Positions 42,536-55,200 of a stretch of 64,000 bases of DNA are shown in pieces; position 1 is the stretch's first letter, and each line of letters begins with the position of its first letter. The stretch spans positions 189,432 through 253,431 of the forward strand of contig VZRN01001861.1 of NCBI GenBank assembly GCA_013397935.1, in the 5' to 3' direction. A program made the position numbers and the translations under genes. This DNA is from Dasyornis broadbenti. Taxonomy: Eukaryota > Chordata > Aves > Passeriformes > Dasyornithidae. A model generated the notes under the pieces. The model saw only the letters and a list, made by a program, of their open reading frames with translations, was not told the origin of the DNA and did no database searches.

Positions 42536-45500
42536 AAATCCCTTTGACTGAGAGCCGTGTAGCCCCATTTCCCTGAGGTTTGGACAGGCTGCAGGAACAC
42601 GGGAGCACAGCCTGAACGTTGCGGTGAGGACAGACTCATCACACACCACACTGCCATCCCTCCTGGAAATGGATTCGTGTTGTGACATTTTCTGTTCTTG
42701 CTACAATTTTTGTCACTGCGAGGAGGTATCTGGGATTGCATTGTCTCATTTTCACATTGCCATGCCATACTCTGTTGACCTTTTTAATATTCAGTATTTT
42801 GAATGGTTGACCATTGCACTCCTCCTCTTCCCATTAAAAGGGGAGCCCAACCTCTTGCAAAGGACTGGGGTGACCAGGCAATTGAAATGAAAAATTCTGA
42901 AAAGGTCAGATGAGTGCAGCACTCCACATTTTTCACAAAACATGGGAGCTATTGAAATTCGTGTGCCTCCTCTCTATGACAAAGGCTGTTCCAGCAGCAA
43001 AAATAAAAATAGGTACAACATCAATCTAGTTTTCTGCTAACGGCAGTGCTGGGAAAACGGTGGGGCTGTATAATTTCTCCCATTGTTATTACAGTTTGTA
43101 GCTTCTGCTCCTCTTTGGATGGATTATTGCAGAAATGTAGCAGAAAGCTTAATTTCCATTTGATTCAGAAATCTATTTGTGGTACTGCTCCGGCTCCCAG
43201 CATTTCGGAGACACTCCTCAGCCGTCTCGATAAAAAGGTAAAACTCATTCAAATAAGAAACATACATTTCTCTCCTGCTTCTTCAGCAACTTCGGAAACA
43301 TTTCCAACCCCGTGTCTGCATCAACATTATGGTTATCAGCAGTCATCTGCTGCTCATTGTCCCCTGCATAAACAGCCCATTAAAGCCCAGGTTGGCACTC
43401 TCAGCCCTGCTGCTGTGCAGGAGAGGAGACGGAAGGCTGGGAACAACAGAGATTCTTAAAGTGTTACTTGGAATTGAATTCTGAAACTGTCTTTGGCACA
43501 TTTCTTCCTCCCATGCTCAAATACCGGGGCTTTTTTAGGTTTTGTTTCCAATTGCTTTATTTCTCATTACTTAATGACACATCAGGGCTATTACAATTCT
43601 GCTCTCAGGGATTAGAAGGTAAGCGGCCCCCATCCCACAGCGCTGGGCCCCAGCCCCATCCCAAGGAGAGGCGATGGGCTCCCTGCCCCAGCCGGCCCTG
43701 GCACACAGCAGTGCCCAGCGGCAGCCGCTGCTGCAGGCAGAAGCACAGCAGCTTGGAACAGTTCATTCCATAATCACCCTTCCCATCACAGCAGCCCGAT
43801 TAGCATAAGGAAATGGAGAAGAAATCAAAATGCGGAGAAGAATTTTCTAAGAAACAGATTTTGCCTTCCCTTAGGAATTAAAGAACAATAAAAGAGCCCG
43901 TGACAGCAGCTCTGCCTCACCCCTGCACACAGTTTCTGTGCAGTCACAGCGCTCGCAGGACTCAGAGAGACATTCCATCTTTTTTCCTTGGCACGGGCAA
44001 ATTTCTTAATAGGTTGTAAGCTCGAGCCCCAATAGCAGATAAAACAAACTAACCATTTTTTTCTTTGACACCCTTTCCAATTATGTTTTTAAATCTTCTT
44101 TGGATTCATTACATCCTGTAATCCTGCCAATTTGCATCATTTACTGCCATGCCTTCCCCTTGGAGGCAACACTCCCTCGCACATTCGCCATCAGAGGTAC
44201 AGAAATCAGAAACATTCAGATCATCGCTCCAAAATGTTTTATGAGGCATTTCCTTGTCCAGTTTATTTTTGTTGTAAGCGATGAAGTGTGACCAGGAAGA
44301 AACATCAATAAAATGCCATTGTACAAAAGCATCTCCACGTAGTTGTAATCATTTACTCTCTGGGCTGTGTTGCTCTCACACCCTGCCCCGTTATGGGAAA
44401 TTACCTCTGCTTTGATGCAGGCACTCGATAAATGAAAAGCAGTAAATCAGGGACCCGAGAAGGCCACGGGCTGTGCCTCACATGGCACAGGGCAGTTAAT
44501 AAAGATCACTCAGTCCTAATTGCAGATGACTTCTCGCAGCTCCAGAACCACTGCTCCGGGTTTGCTACCTGGGAGATGGCAGAATCAGGGGTTTGTTTTG
44601 TCATTTTGTTTTATTTTGCCATTCAGCCACAGCAATTAATGACTGCAAACAGCTATATTAATTTAGTGTCGGAGGCTACTACCAGCCCTAACTCTTTAAG
44701 GTTAAAATGAAATTAAAGACCTTAATAGGCTGGAAAGAAAAAATTTAAATGCTATTGACAACATGCAAGTTCCCCAATGCCAGACACAAATTATGGGCAT
44801 GACCTCTTTCTCTTTTTATTAATTGAATGCTGAGCTTAAAGCACAGTCCTGGTAAGCATTTCCAAAGTTACTCCAGTGCCAATCCTGAACAGGCTGTGCA
44901 GAGGTAAGAGCCAAGAAATCAAGAGACCGTTGCACCTTTTGAGCTCCATGTGGTTGGAGCCAATTCCAGGTTCGGTGTTTAATGGCAGCGAGGTCACGAT
45001 TCATGCATTTATTAATGCATCTGCGAAGCTGCTGGAGTGTGGCAGGCAATCACAGGCCAGATGAAATACTTTTCACTTTAGGATTGGACATGGGGAAGAA
45101 AACACTTCATTTCACTCCTATGGTTCATCCCCATCATTTCCACCCAAAAATCACGACTTATTTCTGGATGGTCCTCACACAAAGGATGGATTTCTACCCT
45201 GTGTACAAGGGAACACCACCCCCATCTCCAGGATTTTGAGGGAAAACTTTCAAGCAGATGGGAATTCTCTTTTTCCCCCAATAACTTTCTAGGACAAGAG
45301 TTTTGTGGATGCAAGGAGTTAGACAACTTCTAATTGCCTCAGGATTCATTAAAACATTACAATACGTCCTTGTGCTTGTTTTCACTGCTGATTGATTTCT
45401 GCCTTTTAAAATGACGAATCTTGACATTTTAAAAAGAATACTCGTAAGAGTTAAGATGATGAATCACAGAGGCTGAATTTTATAGTTGTAAAATACCTGC

Positions 45501-45542
45501 ACAAGGGCAACACTCACCCATAACCATTGAAGGAACATTTAA
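42536..45542. other. Non-coding, largely AT-rich
   Basis: A 137-codon open stretch (43046-43459) covers complex sequence with GATTATTGCAGAAATG and CGATAAAAAGGTAAAAC, the latter donor-like, but no known family fits. 43800-44330 and 44700-45060 are AT-rich and repeat-free, with possible but unproven regulatory content. No CR1, RNA gene or exon is recognised. Confidence 0.42.
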
Positions 45543-45672
45543 AATCGCAGAGTGGTTCAGGCTGGGAGGGACCCTAAAGATCAGCCAGCGCCACCCCTGC
45601 CATGGCAGGGACACCTCCCACTGTCCCAGGCTGCTCCAGCCTGGCCTGGGGCACTGCCAGGGATGGGGGTGG
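45543..45672 (-). mobile_element. CR1 LINE 3' fragment (antisense)
   Basis: ATCGCAGAGTGGTTCAGGCT, GGGAGGGACCCTAAAGATCA, GCCACCCCTGCCATGGCAGG, GACACCTCCCACTGTCCCAG and GCTGCTCCAGCCTGGCCTGG are the complement of the CR1 3' end. The terminal octamers have been reduced to one decayed copy. Confidence 0.93.
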
Positions 45673-46890
45673 ATGGCGGGATGTTCTAACATATCCCTCC
45701 TGGGAATGTGCCTGGAGATTCCTGCCTGGAGTGGGGACACCCCTCAAGGTCATTCCTCGAAGCTGAGCAGAAGAGATTTGCCCTCAGACATCGGCGTAAC
45801 TTCAATATCTACTTGATAATTATGAAGCTGCCTTTGAAATTACTGATTTAATAAGTAGAGCACTATAATTGTGGTTATAACTACCTATATTGTGTAGCAG
45901 ATAATTCTGATTAAGGTCCTTCATTCTAATCATTATAATCATCAATTGAAATGAGTAATTCATTTTGCATATATCTGGTTTGCTGTCCTTAATCCTGCAG
46001 GACAGAGTTGTAGAGAGGCTCAATTACACTTGTATAATCCTTTAAATAAACCATTGACCAAGCCTGGGACTAGAATTAGATCCAGCCAGACCCAGACTCC
46101 TCTCTGAGAAGGATTTTAGGAGGCAGGGGCGTCCTTTCTGCCCCTCAGGGTTAAACAGGAGAGCATTTCTGACAAACTTGGTATGAAGTCTCCATTCTTC
46201 CCAGGGCAGTGCTGCTCGACTCCAGCACCAGGGACCTGTCAGCTCCAGCTTTGCCCCCTCTCTCAGAGGGGTGGATGGTGAAGACAGCTCCCAGCCTGGC
46301 TGCATCCATCCCTCCTGTGACCAAAAGCCTGGCTACTCGTATTTTTAGAGAAGAAACATCCCTACAGAAAAAATACATTTCTGCTTAAAACAATGAGAGG
46401 CAAAGTGGTTCTTTCTTTCACAAAATGAAGGCCAACCTGAGTTTGTTTTCCTCCCCTGAGGGAAGCACAGGTCTGGACTCTGCACAGGCTGGTGAGTGGC
46501 AGCTGACACTGAGACCTCAGGCTCCGCAGGGTCAAACAGGGTTTCCAAAAATACTCTGTTCCCTGGAGCAGTGAGCCTCAGGAGAGCTCAGGCAGGCGGC
46601 TGGCCAGGGGCACTGCAGTTTCGTTTCTGCAGCTCGAGATTGTCATGGACTTTCTGGGAAAAGGCAGATTGGGACAGGCCGTGTTTGTGAGGGGCTGGGG
46701 TGTCCATGGGAGAGGCCCCTGCAACTCTGCCCTGCGGGTGCATGAGCACAGACACAGCTTGGCTGAGGGCACCCCTGGGACAGCACGGCTGTCTCAGTCC
46801 TCTCCAGCATCATCATTCCTCCGGCAGCTGCCCCAGCGTCCCAGCCCAGACCCTGCCCATTGTGTACCCAATGTGGTGACGGACAGATGG
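45673..46890. other. Non-coding spacer
   Basis: AT-rich at 45790-46050 and mixed beyond. 46570-46860 is GC-richer with chance frames. Nothing recognisable. Confidence 0.45.
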
Positions 46891-47065
46891 ACCAGAACCA
46901 CCTCTGTGGGACAGGGATGGGCCAGAACCTCCTCTGTGGGACAGGGATAGGCCAGAACCTCCTCTGTGGGACAGGGATGGGCCAGAACATCCTCTGTGGG
47001 ACAGGGATAGGCCAGAACCACCTCTGTGGGACGGGGAGGGGCCAGAACCACTCCATGGGACAAGG
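46891..47065. repeat. 30-bp minisatellite, about 5.8 copies
   Basis: Five full copies of a 30-base unit starting GCCAGAACCTCCTCTGTGGG (46891, 46921, 46951, 46981, 47011) and a partial sixth at 47041. Units differ at a few sites (CACCTC, CTCCTC or CATCCTC; GGGATGG or GGGATAGG). A multiple of three, so frames stay open through it on both strands; the 159-codon and 137-codon minus-strand frames are by-products. Confidence 0.96.
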
Positions 47066-50000
47066 CTGAGCACAAATTGCGATAGAGCAGACGGGGTGAC
47101 CGACAGACGACAGGTGAGATTATCACCAGCAGCTCAGTCAGCACAGCCAGCCAATAAGCAGCACCCAGCTCTCCAAACTGAAGAACAGCCACAGAAGTAC
47201 AGCCTTGGGGACACCTCGTTTTTAATCGTCTGAGCTCCTTCCCATCTCTCCCTTTCCCCCAGCCACCTCCCATTCCGGCAGCCAGGCGCTCCTGCCGTTC
47301 CTGGAAACCATTGTTCCAGTGAGCACACAGCCCCCTTCCCTCATGCTCCCCGAGTGGGGAACTGGAAATGTAGATAATTATAGGAAAAGGTTTTCAAACA
47401 CACGGTTCCTAACTGACACATGCTCAGCTCTTGATGTGTTCTGTGCCTGTTCTCATTAAATTTTATACACAGCAAACCTGAACAAAAACGCTTGTGCAGT
47501 GTTAGGGAACAATGATTCCTTTTTGCCAGTAAAGAGGAGATTTATGGGGAAAATCACTTAAATCTGACAGTCACTGACATCAGTTCTTAGTTCATGAAAA
47601 GTGAGTGGGACCTGATGGATCCTCTTCTTTTCATCAGAAAGCTGCTGTTTTTCTTGTCTTGGCTGAGAGTGGGAAGTGAATAATGAGCGTGTTGCTGATT
47701 AAAAAAACCCTTACCTTCAACTTTAGCCAAAATTCTTTGCACTTATGACATGAATCATTAAAAAAATCTGATTACACACCCCAAAACGTTTCATTAAGGG
47801 ACATTTTTTTCAAGCACCTTTCCTGAAAAAAAAAAAAAAATCTCCTCTGTGAGCGCTGCGGCCGCAGCAGGGAGGCACAAAAGAGGCTGATTTTGAAAAG
47901 GGGCCCAGTGGAGGTCAAACCTCCACCCTGGCACATCCCCACCCCGTGCAGCCCGAGCGATGCCTACACACAGCACCCGAGTGTTTGTCCAAAGAGCCCC
48001 TTGCTCGTGTTTCACACCTGGGGGTGCAGCAGCCTCCAGCCTTCCCGGAACAAAACCTCTTGCACAATGCAGAGGGACAGGGCTCTGAGCCTGGGAATTG
48101 CCTCCAAGCACCCTTCTCCCGCAGAACAGAGCACCTGAGGATTGCAGTCCCAGTTCCGCCTTGGTGAGCAGCACCGTGCGGCTTCCTGGGACTGAGAGCT
48201 TTGCTTCACCTCCTTCTGAAGCTCCGCTGAGAGCCCTGACAGGAGCAGGAAACCGCAGACAGCAGCTCTGCCCCTGGAACACCCTCTCCTCACAAACCGC
48301 TGGGGGAACGGGCACACGGACCTGCTGCTTTCCAGTGATCCCTCCAGCCTCGTCCCAATTAAATAAAGGTCAGCTCCAGAGGCCAGACAGGTGGAGGATG
48401 GACCAGGAGACAAATGAAAGCATGCTGTTTTCAGCACAGCGAGCCCTCCCCGTTTATTTCTGGCTGGTTTCTGAGCAATTTACTCGGAGCATGGACAGAA
48501 AGACAGCTACATCCAAACGGAACTGTCGGAACAGCAGCAGGAGATGCTGATGCTGCTGGGTTGTGCTTTCTGACTGCATTGCTAGAAATGGCTTTTTGCA
48601 AGGGGAACTCCATTTGTTTCCTATTGTAATGACAAAGTGTGCCAGGTGAGCTGGATTTTTGTTAAATGATGTAACAAAAATTAATTTCTCCACTGTATTC
48701 CTGCATACGTTCATTTGGTAGGAACTCAGAACACTACCCCAGTTTTATAGGTGAAAGCCAGCTAAAACTCCACTTTGGAAAGGTTGTGTTCAGGGTGGAG
48801 AGTCCAAGCTGGGCACTGCACATTCCCAGGATCACATGGAGTATGAGCATTACCTTGAAAAGTCAAATCCAACGCCTGCCTATGAAGCAGAGAGCAAGGA
48901 GGAAGGAAGGTGTCCCTGAGGGTCCTGAATCCACCCTCCTGAATTCCCACACAGCACCCACCAAGATGTGGAAGATCTGCTGCCCCTGCTGCCTCAGGAC
49001 AGGCCCCTGGGCCCGGGACAATTCTCCGTTCTGTCACCTCGAGAGCAGAGCTCTCCCCGCCAGCCCCACCCCAAGCGCCGCCAGCAACGGGGCGATAATT
49101 GGTATTTTCCTTTGGTTTTACATGAGAAGCTTTTCAATAATTTTGTGCAATATTTCAACTCAACCAGGAGAGGGAACGTATAATTTATTTTGTTACTTGA
49201 TAGAATTAGTTGTTCTTAGCTTGCTGTGCCAGTAAAACCGTGAATGCAATATTTTCTAGTGTCCTTTTTCCATGAGATTAGTAAATTTAATTTGAAATTC
49301 TGTATTCACAAGTAGTGCACTGGCTGAAGGCAAGCTGTAGAACAGATGACAAAGGTTATTACATTTTTTAAATTATATTTTAAAGATGTTTAATAGCTGT
49401 GGAGAAAGGACTTTTATGAAAATGGAAATTGGCAGATTAAAGAATGAGTTTCATGAAGTTGTTTTAAAAACACATGAAGTTAGTTCTTCTGTCAGCCCTT
49501 AAAGGGCCAAGGTTTGGTTCTCCAGATCAAAATCCTAATTTGGACTGGGATTTCACTGAATCCACAATCGTATTCTATAAATTGATTCCAAAGGCAGGTA
49601 CAAAACATACAATGATTACTGATGGTCAGCAATTCTCAAATACAGCTTTGAGAGTTCTGGGGTTTTGTCACCAACCTTAAAATTTAGGTTGCATTCAAAA
49701 CATGGGTGATGTTTTTCTGAGTCTGTTCAACCCAAAATTTAGGCTTCTCAGAGCTAAATTCTGCCTTGGTCTCGATACAGCGATGTAAACAGGCGACACC
49801 ACGTCCACACCGGGAATTCACAGCCTGATTCTCCAGTCCTCAGGGAGTGGGAGCTCTCTGCGAGTATGAATAAGAGCAGGACTGAGCCTGGGGGGTGGCT
49901 GTACATAAATAGAGACCACCCACTCCCCCTAAGGCTGCTGCTGCTCCTGAAAAGAACAAATTGCAGGAAAAGGTGATGTTTGCTGCTGAAGCCGGCAGGC

Positions 50001-52227
50001 GCAAATGAAAACACAAAGGAATAGAATGTGATTCAGGAGGCAACTTGCTGCTTCTCACCTTGTTTTCAAAACACTTCACTCTCACGTTGGAGAATAAATG
50101 GTAACAGGGAATAAACGCCCAGAGGAGCTCTCAGCTTTCTGCACGGAGGTGACCCCGAAACACACACCCTGCCAGGGTCCCCTCCTGCCCGGGACAGCGC
50201 CTGGCACCAGCCCCAGCGCCAGCCCTGCACTCAGCTCTGGGCCCGCCTCACAGCTCCCCATCAGCCGTGCCCTCAGACGGGGCTTTGTTCTTGCTCACCG
50301 TCAGTCTGACACCCAAAATTATAGGTGACACCGCCTTGGAGCCTGCGAGAGGAGAAACGTGTGTTTTCAGGGCAGAGCACCGGCGGTGCCCTGGCTCCTG
50401 GAAACTGCTCCAGCTGCTGTGCCTGCTCCACGCCCCCACCCGCCCCCTCGGAGCAAGGTGAGCGCCAGGAAACACAAGATGAAGTGGGGACCTGTGAGAT
50501 CCCTGTCCTGGCCACTGCATGCTCACAGAGCACCCCAGGGACCATGTCCTTTTCCCTTGGGATAAGCAGTGGAAGAAGAGGAAAGTTTCAATCTAATCTC
50601 ACACGAACTGGTTTTACCCTCCTCAGATTGAAAAGCTTTTAAATTTAAGAGGATGGAATCCAAAGGAAAGCACTTGTTCAGTGTGGAAAGCCACCCTAAC
50701 TATCTGAACCTAAAAAACAGTCACAAACATGTGCATCCCACGTAGTCTGTAACCTTATAAATTGTCTATTGGAATTTACATAAATTTCCATTTTCTTCGT
50801 CAACTTTATAGTACATGTTAAGCTTAAATTATAGTTTCTTTTCTGGCATTGTCTGAGCCAAATGCTGCTATCAATTGATTCACATAATTACCACTTTCCT
50901 CTCTAATTATTTGTGGGAGTAAGGTACAGCAGGAAGGGTACTTTTAAGTGATAATGCAAAACATTTCCTACTTGTCTGCACCTAATTCATAAAAAGGTCA
51001 TACGAAGGTTTTACAACTAAACTCAATTAAGGATTAAAATTCACACAAATAGCTCTCCTAAGTGAATCCACTGATGTTTCCATCTGTAACACCCAGAAAC
51101 CCATTTGCACCAGGCTGGAGGCGGCTCTGCTGCCTTTGGCTGGAGGAGAAGGTGTCCCTTGGCTGTTGGTCCTGCAATGGCCAAGGCCAGGTCCTTGTCC
51201 CCGCACAGGGACCACTCCTGCCCACGCACAGGGAGGCTCTGGGGGGTCCCATCACCCTGATCCCCAAGGAAACCACGCTTAGGGGAAGAGGTGTTGAGCT
51301 GGTGTCCAATGCAGCCCCGTCCAGCCCGGCACCTCCGCCTGCCGTGGGCTGCTTCTCCTCTCTGCAAACATCTCCAGCAACGTCAGGAGCAAAATTGCTC
51401 AAAGATATGGCCAGCTGTGAGTTATGGTGATGAGAAGAGGTACAAAAAACTAATTATCTTAAAATTAGCTTGTTAAAGAACCAAAAATCCATCATCAAGA
51501 AAGAAAATTTCCTGCTAGGAAGAATACTAGACAATGCTATCTTCTAACGCTGATTGTTTTCCAATTTCAATCAGTAAGAAAAGCTTCAGACATCATCACA
51601 AAAACCCTGGCAGGAAAGACTCTGAAAGACAATCAGGTCCAGATAGCTTGAATTTCAAACCTCTAAAGTCCTGGCAAGAAAAGCCATAAAACCAAGTATT
51701 TTTGACATATTTTACAATCCCGGGCAGATGTCAGTGGTGCAACAGCCCCAGAATCAAACCAGTATTTCAGATGGTCCAGCCAAATGACCCAAATCAGTCG
51801 GCATCAAACTTGGGCAGTGTGTGCAATGCTGCTACATAATTCAATTCAAAGTGCTAAAAAGGTAAAAATACACTTAATGCTGATCAACACCACTTTTGAG
51901 GTTAAACAGCCCTGATTACATTTGATATTCTATGTCTGGATGGGAAAAAAAACCCGCAGAACTGTCATATACTTCGTTTTATTATGAAATTGCTTTGGAT
52001 GAGGATCTTTGTAAATGAAATCCCAAAAAAATATGTTTTGGCAGTGAGTATGATTGAGGGAGAGGAAGGTTTTTACCAAGGTTCCCCAGTGAGCCAGGTC
52101 TGATGCTATTTGAAGCTTCCATGAAGAGCCTGAGGGTGGGAATGGGCACTGAAAGAGCTCCCTGAGGGCAGCACTGCGCTGAGGGGACACAGGCACCCAG
52201 CAGGACCCCGTGGTGGGACACAGCCAC
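47066..52227. other. Non-coding, mixed, no identifiable element
   Basis: A 5 kb stretch without recognised CR1. 47330-47800 is AT-rich; a 14-base A run lies near 47827; 47850-48340 is GC-richer, with a 173-codon minus-strand frame lacking domains. 49240-49480 and 50640-51060 are AT-rich and repeat-free, with possible regulatory content (TTTGTGCAATATTTCAAC, TATCAATTGATTCACATAATTACC). 51100-51400 is GC-rich with overlapping chance frames. No exon or RNA gene. Confidence 0.42.
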
Positions 52228-52290
52228 CCCAGCCCCAGCCACACCAGCCCAGCCACACCAGCCTGGTGGTGGTGGTGTAGCAGCAGCAGC
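52228..52290. repeat. Short tandem and trinucleotide repeats
   Basis: CAGCCACACCAGCC occurs twice in tandem-like order (about 52236-52264), followed by CTGGTGGTGGTGGTGTAG and a GCAGCAGCAGC run. Low complexity with no other function seen. Confidence 0.75.
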
Positions 52291-55200
52291 TTGGAATTTA
52301 CATGGAAGTTTTCCCTGGACAACAATAATTTATTTGATTGCTGTGGCTGGTTTGCTTTTTGCATTAGCCAGCACAGGGTGGGCACAGAGGAGATATACTG
52401 CAGCAGAAGATAATGCTTGTCTGCTTGGATCACCTTCAAAAGTTGAAGTTAAAAAAAAAAATGAACAAAAACAACTCCACAAACTTGGATTTGCATTCAC
52501 ATGTATTCATCTCAATTTTTAATATGAGTATCTTTCTCTGGTGTATTACAAAAAGCCTCCTTACACATATCTTATTTCACAGTCCCCTAAAATTCCCATG
52601 CATCCTGAACAGAAGTTCTGACTTGCTTTAATCCTTCAAAATAAAACAGAATTTAAGATGGTCTGAAATGCTTAGCCAAGCCTGCTGGAAAGGATAACAC
52701 AACGTTTTTGTAAGACCTTACGAGAGCACCAGCACTGAAATGGCAAATGTTTGTTGTTGCTGGCTTTCTCTCAAGTGTAACAGTGGACTCCCGAGCCAAC
52801 CGGTGAGGAGATACATCCAATGTTGTGTATTTTCCTTAGTCTGTCTGCTGACAAAGGGGCTTTTTTCAGTCAAGTATCCGGGTCTTCTTAGCACTGACAA
52901 GTTATTTCCATCAGTCCCTCTGTTTCCTGACTCCTGTAACGCCAGAAAAAGCAGATCTTTGACGAATATTGCCAAAACACGCTGAAGCCTGAGAACCCCT
53001 GATGTGTCAGAGTGAACTCTCATCTCACCTCCACACGATTCCCAGAGCAGGCTGGCTGTTGAGGACGGCAGGTCACGGGTCTGGAGCGCTCAGCAGACCA
53101 AACAAGTTGTCTCCTCTGTCTGTTGCTGGCTTCATGGAGGTCAAACACAACAAACCTCCTGATATCCTCCGGGACACCTGGGCTGGTTATTCTTGATCAC
53201 CCCCTGCCTACCTCATCTTCCATTAATCAGCAGGAGGAGGAGGTGGTCACAGTCTGACCACGCTTGGTCTGTGCAGTGTTCCTCAGGTGATAAATTATTG
53301 CTGAACCAATGCCCGACACATCCAAGCTGCAGAAGGTGGATTAGGGTGCTGTCCCCCAATAATGATGCGGTTTGTTCCATCCAGGACTCGTTGTATGCAG
53401 TTTCCCACCCCAACATTTGTCCAGGTATCAGCTTTTCATTTCCTCCAGAATCACTCCTGGCCAGCATAGCCCAGTCTCAGGAAAAACAAGAAGCGTGCAA
53501 TTAAATCCTTATTTGTGGCCTTGTTCCAACTCTTGCCTCTAATTTGTTACCACCCTGGAGTCCTGCACAGGCTTTGCTCTCCGGATGCCCACCTTCTGCC
53601 CGTCCCTCCGGTTTACGGGGGAGCAGCAGCTGCCCAAAGCCTCCCCTATTGCTCTGCCATCTGCTCGGAAAGGTTTGGTCTGCAGACACGGGAATAACGC
53701 TCCATGCCTAGGCTTCAAGTTGCAGGAAAACAATCAGCTTCTTTCAAGGCCTAAAGAATGGATTTGAATTTAGGTCTGATATAGGTACAAGGCTGCCCAG
53801 CTCTCGTGGAGAGTTGTTCTACCCCACTACAGAAAGATTTCACCTCTGAAGTCCCCTGACCACATCCACAGCAGTGGAGCCAGGATGAGACCCTGGCACC
53901 GTGCCCCAGGACGGGATGAGCACCCTGTGCATTTCCTTGCTCGTGCACAACGCTGCATGGATTTGCCCGCACACAGAAAATCCGTCCCAGCCCCGTTTGA
54001 AAGCAATCCCTAAACGAGAGGGGACTCAGACCATGCAACCACAAGCCCACAGCAAAGGGTTTTAGCCCCCTTGATTAGAATGAGCAAACTGGACACAATC
54101 AGAGCCCGCAGGCACAGCAGTTTCACTGAAATCCAGCCATACCCTGTGGGTGCTGAGGCCACAGCAGCCCCGCACCCAGTGATGCTCCTGGGACCCGCCC
54201 AGGTGTTCGGGCTCCAGCACAGCTGCGAGGTCAGGGAACACAGGACAACCTGGGTCTTGGTAGGAAGGGTTCATGTGATCTACCCCAGCCATATCCTAAA
54301 CAAACAAGGCACCTGAAATTCTGGCTTCATTTCAGACAGCACACTATATCATATCAGGGAATAATAAAACTTAGTTTTAAACTTTTCCAAACAAAGCCAC
54401 AATTTTCCAACTTCAGAACCTGACAGTAGTTCCCTTCTTTCCCATCATTTCACAGCTACAGGTGGCATTAAGCTGCTTTTGTATTTTCCTCTCTTGGACA
54501 AGAGCTGCAGAAGCAGCTCCAGTAGTCGATTCCTCCATCCGCATCCCACCAGCTGTGGCTCAGAGATGAAGTTCAACAAACCCATGCTACACACCAAAGT
54601 CATACAAGCTGCAGTGTGGAAATTCAAATCAGCGCCAGCAGAATGCTGTCGGCCTTGCTGCAGGACTAACTCCTTCCCAAGCCTAAACAGCCTCTGTTTC
54701 AATAACCTAAACCCCACACAACTCCTCAAGTACCGTATTAATCTCATAAATCAATTTCCACATCCCAGGTTCCTGGATGCATAGAAACATCTGTTATCAT
54801 CCCATTTTCCTGGCCTCTCCCATTTTTCCTGTAAGACCCTGCCCTGAGCACCCTCTCCTCCCAGCATTACATGGGAGTGTTCAGTGCATGCCATGAAATA
54901 TTCAAGGAGAACGCTACGATGATTTCAGCGATCTAGAAAGCCCCATCAGCGATGAGGCAGCATCAGAGCTGCTTTCTCAGCCTGAGCCCTGCCGAGCTCC
55001 ATCCTGGCTCGTACGGAGAAGCCTTATGGAGTGAGTCAGCTTTTCCTGGTAATTACTGGGAGGTTTTGTGTTCCAGTAAGCAAGGCCGATCTCTGCAGGA
55101 ATGCACGCGCTTTAATGGGGGGCCAACATTTGGGAATGGTTATTATTGCTCCACCAAACGAGATCCCTTGAGAAGCAAATGTGGTTTTCTGTGTACACAT

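Noticed and set aside
43046..43459. Possible exon of 137 codons
   Set aside because: No recognisable domain; the donor-like AAAAGGTAAAAC lies inside the frame. The AT-rich, complex texture fits non-coding DNA better.
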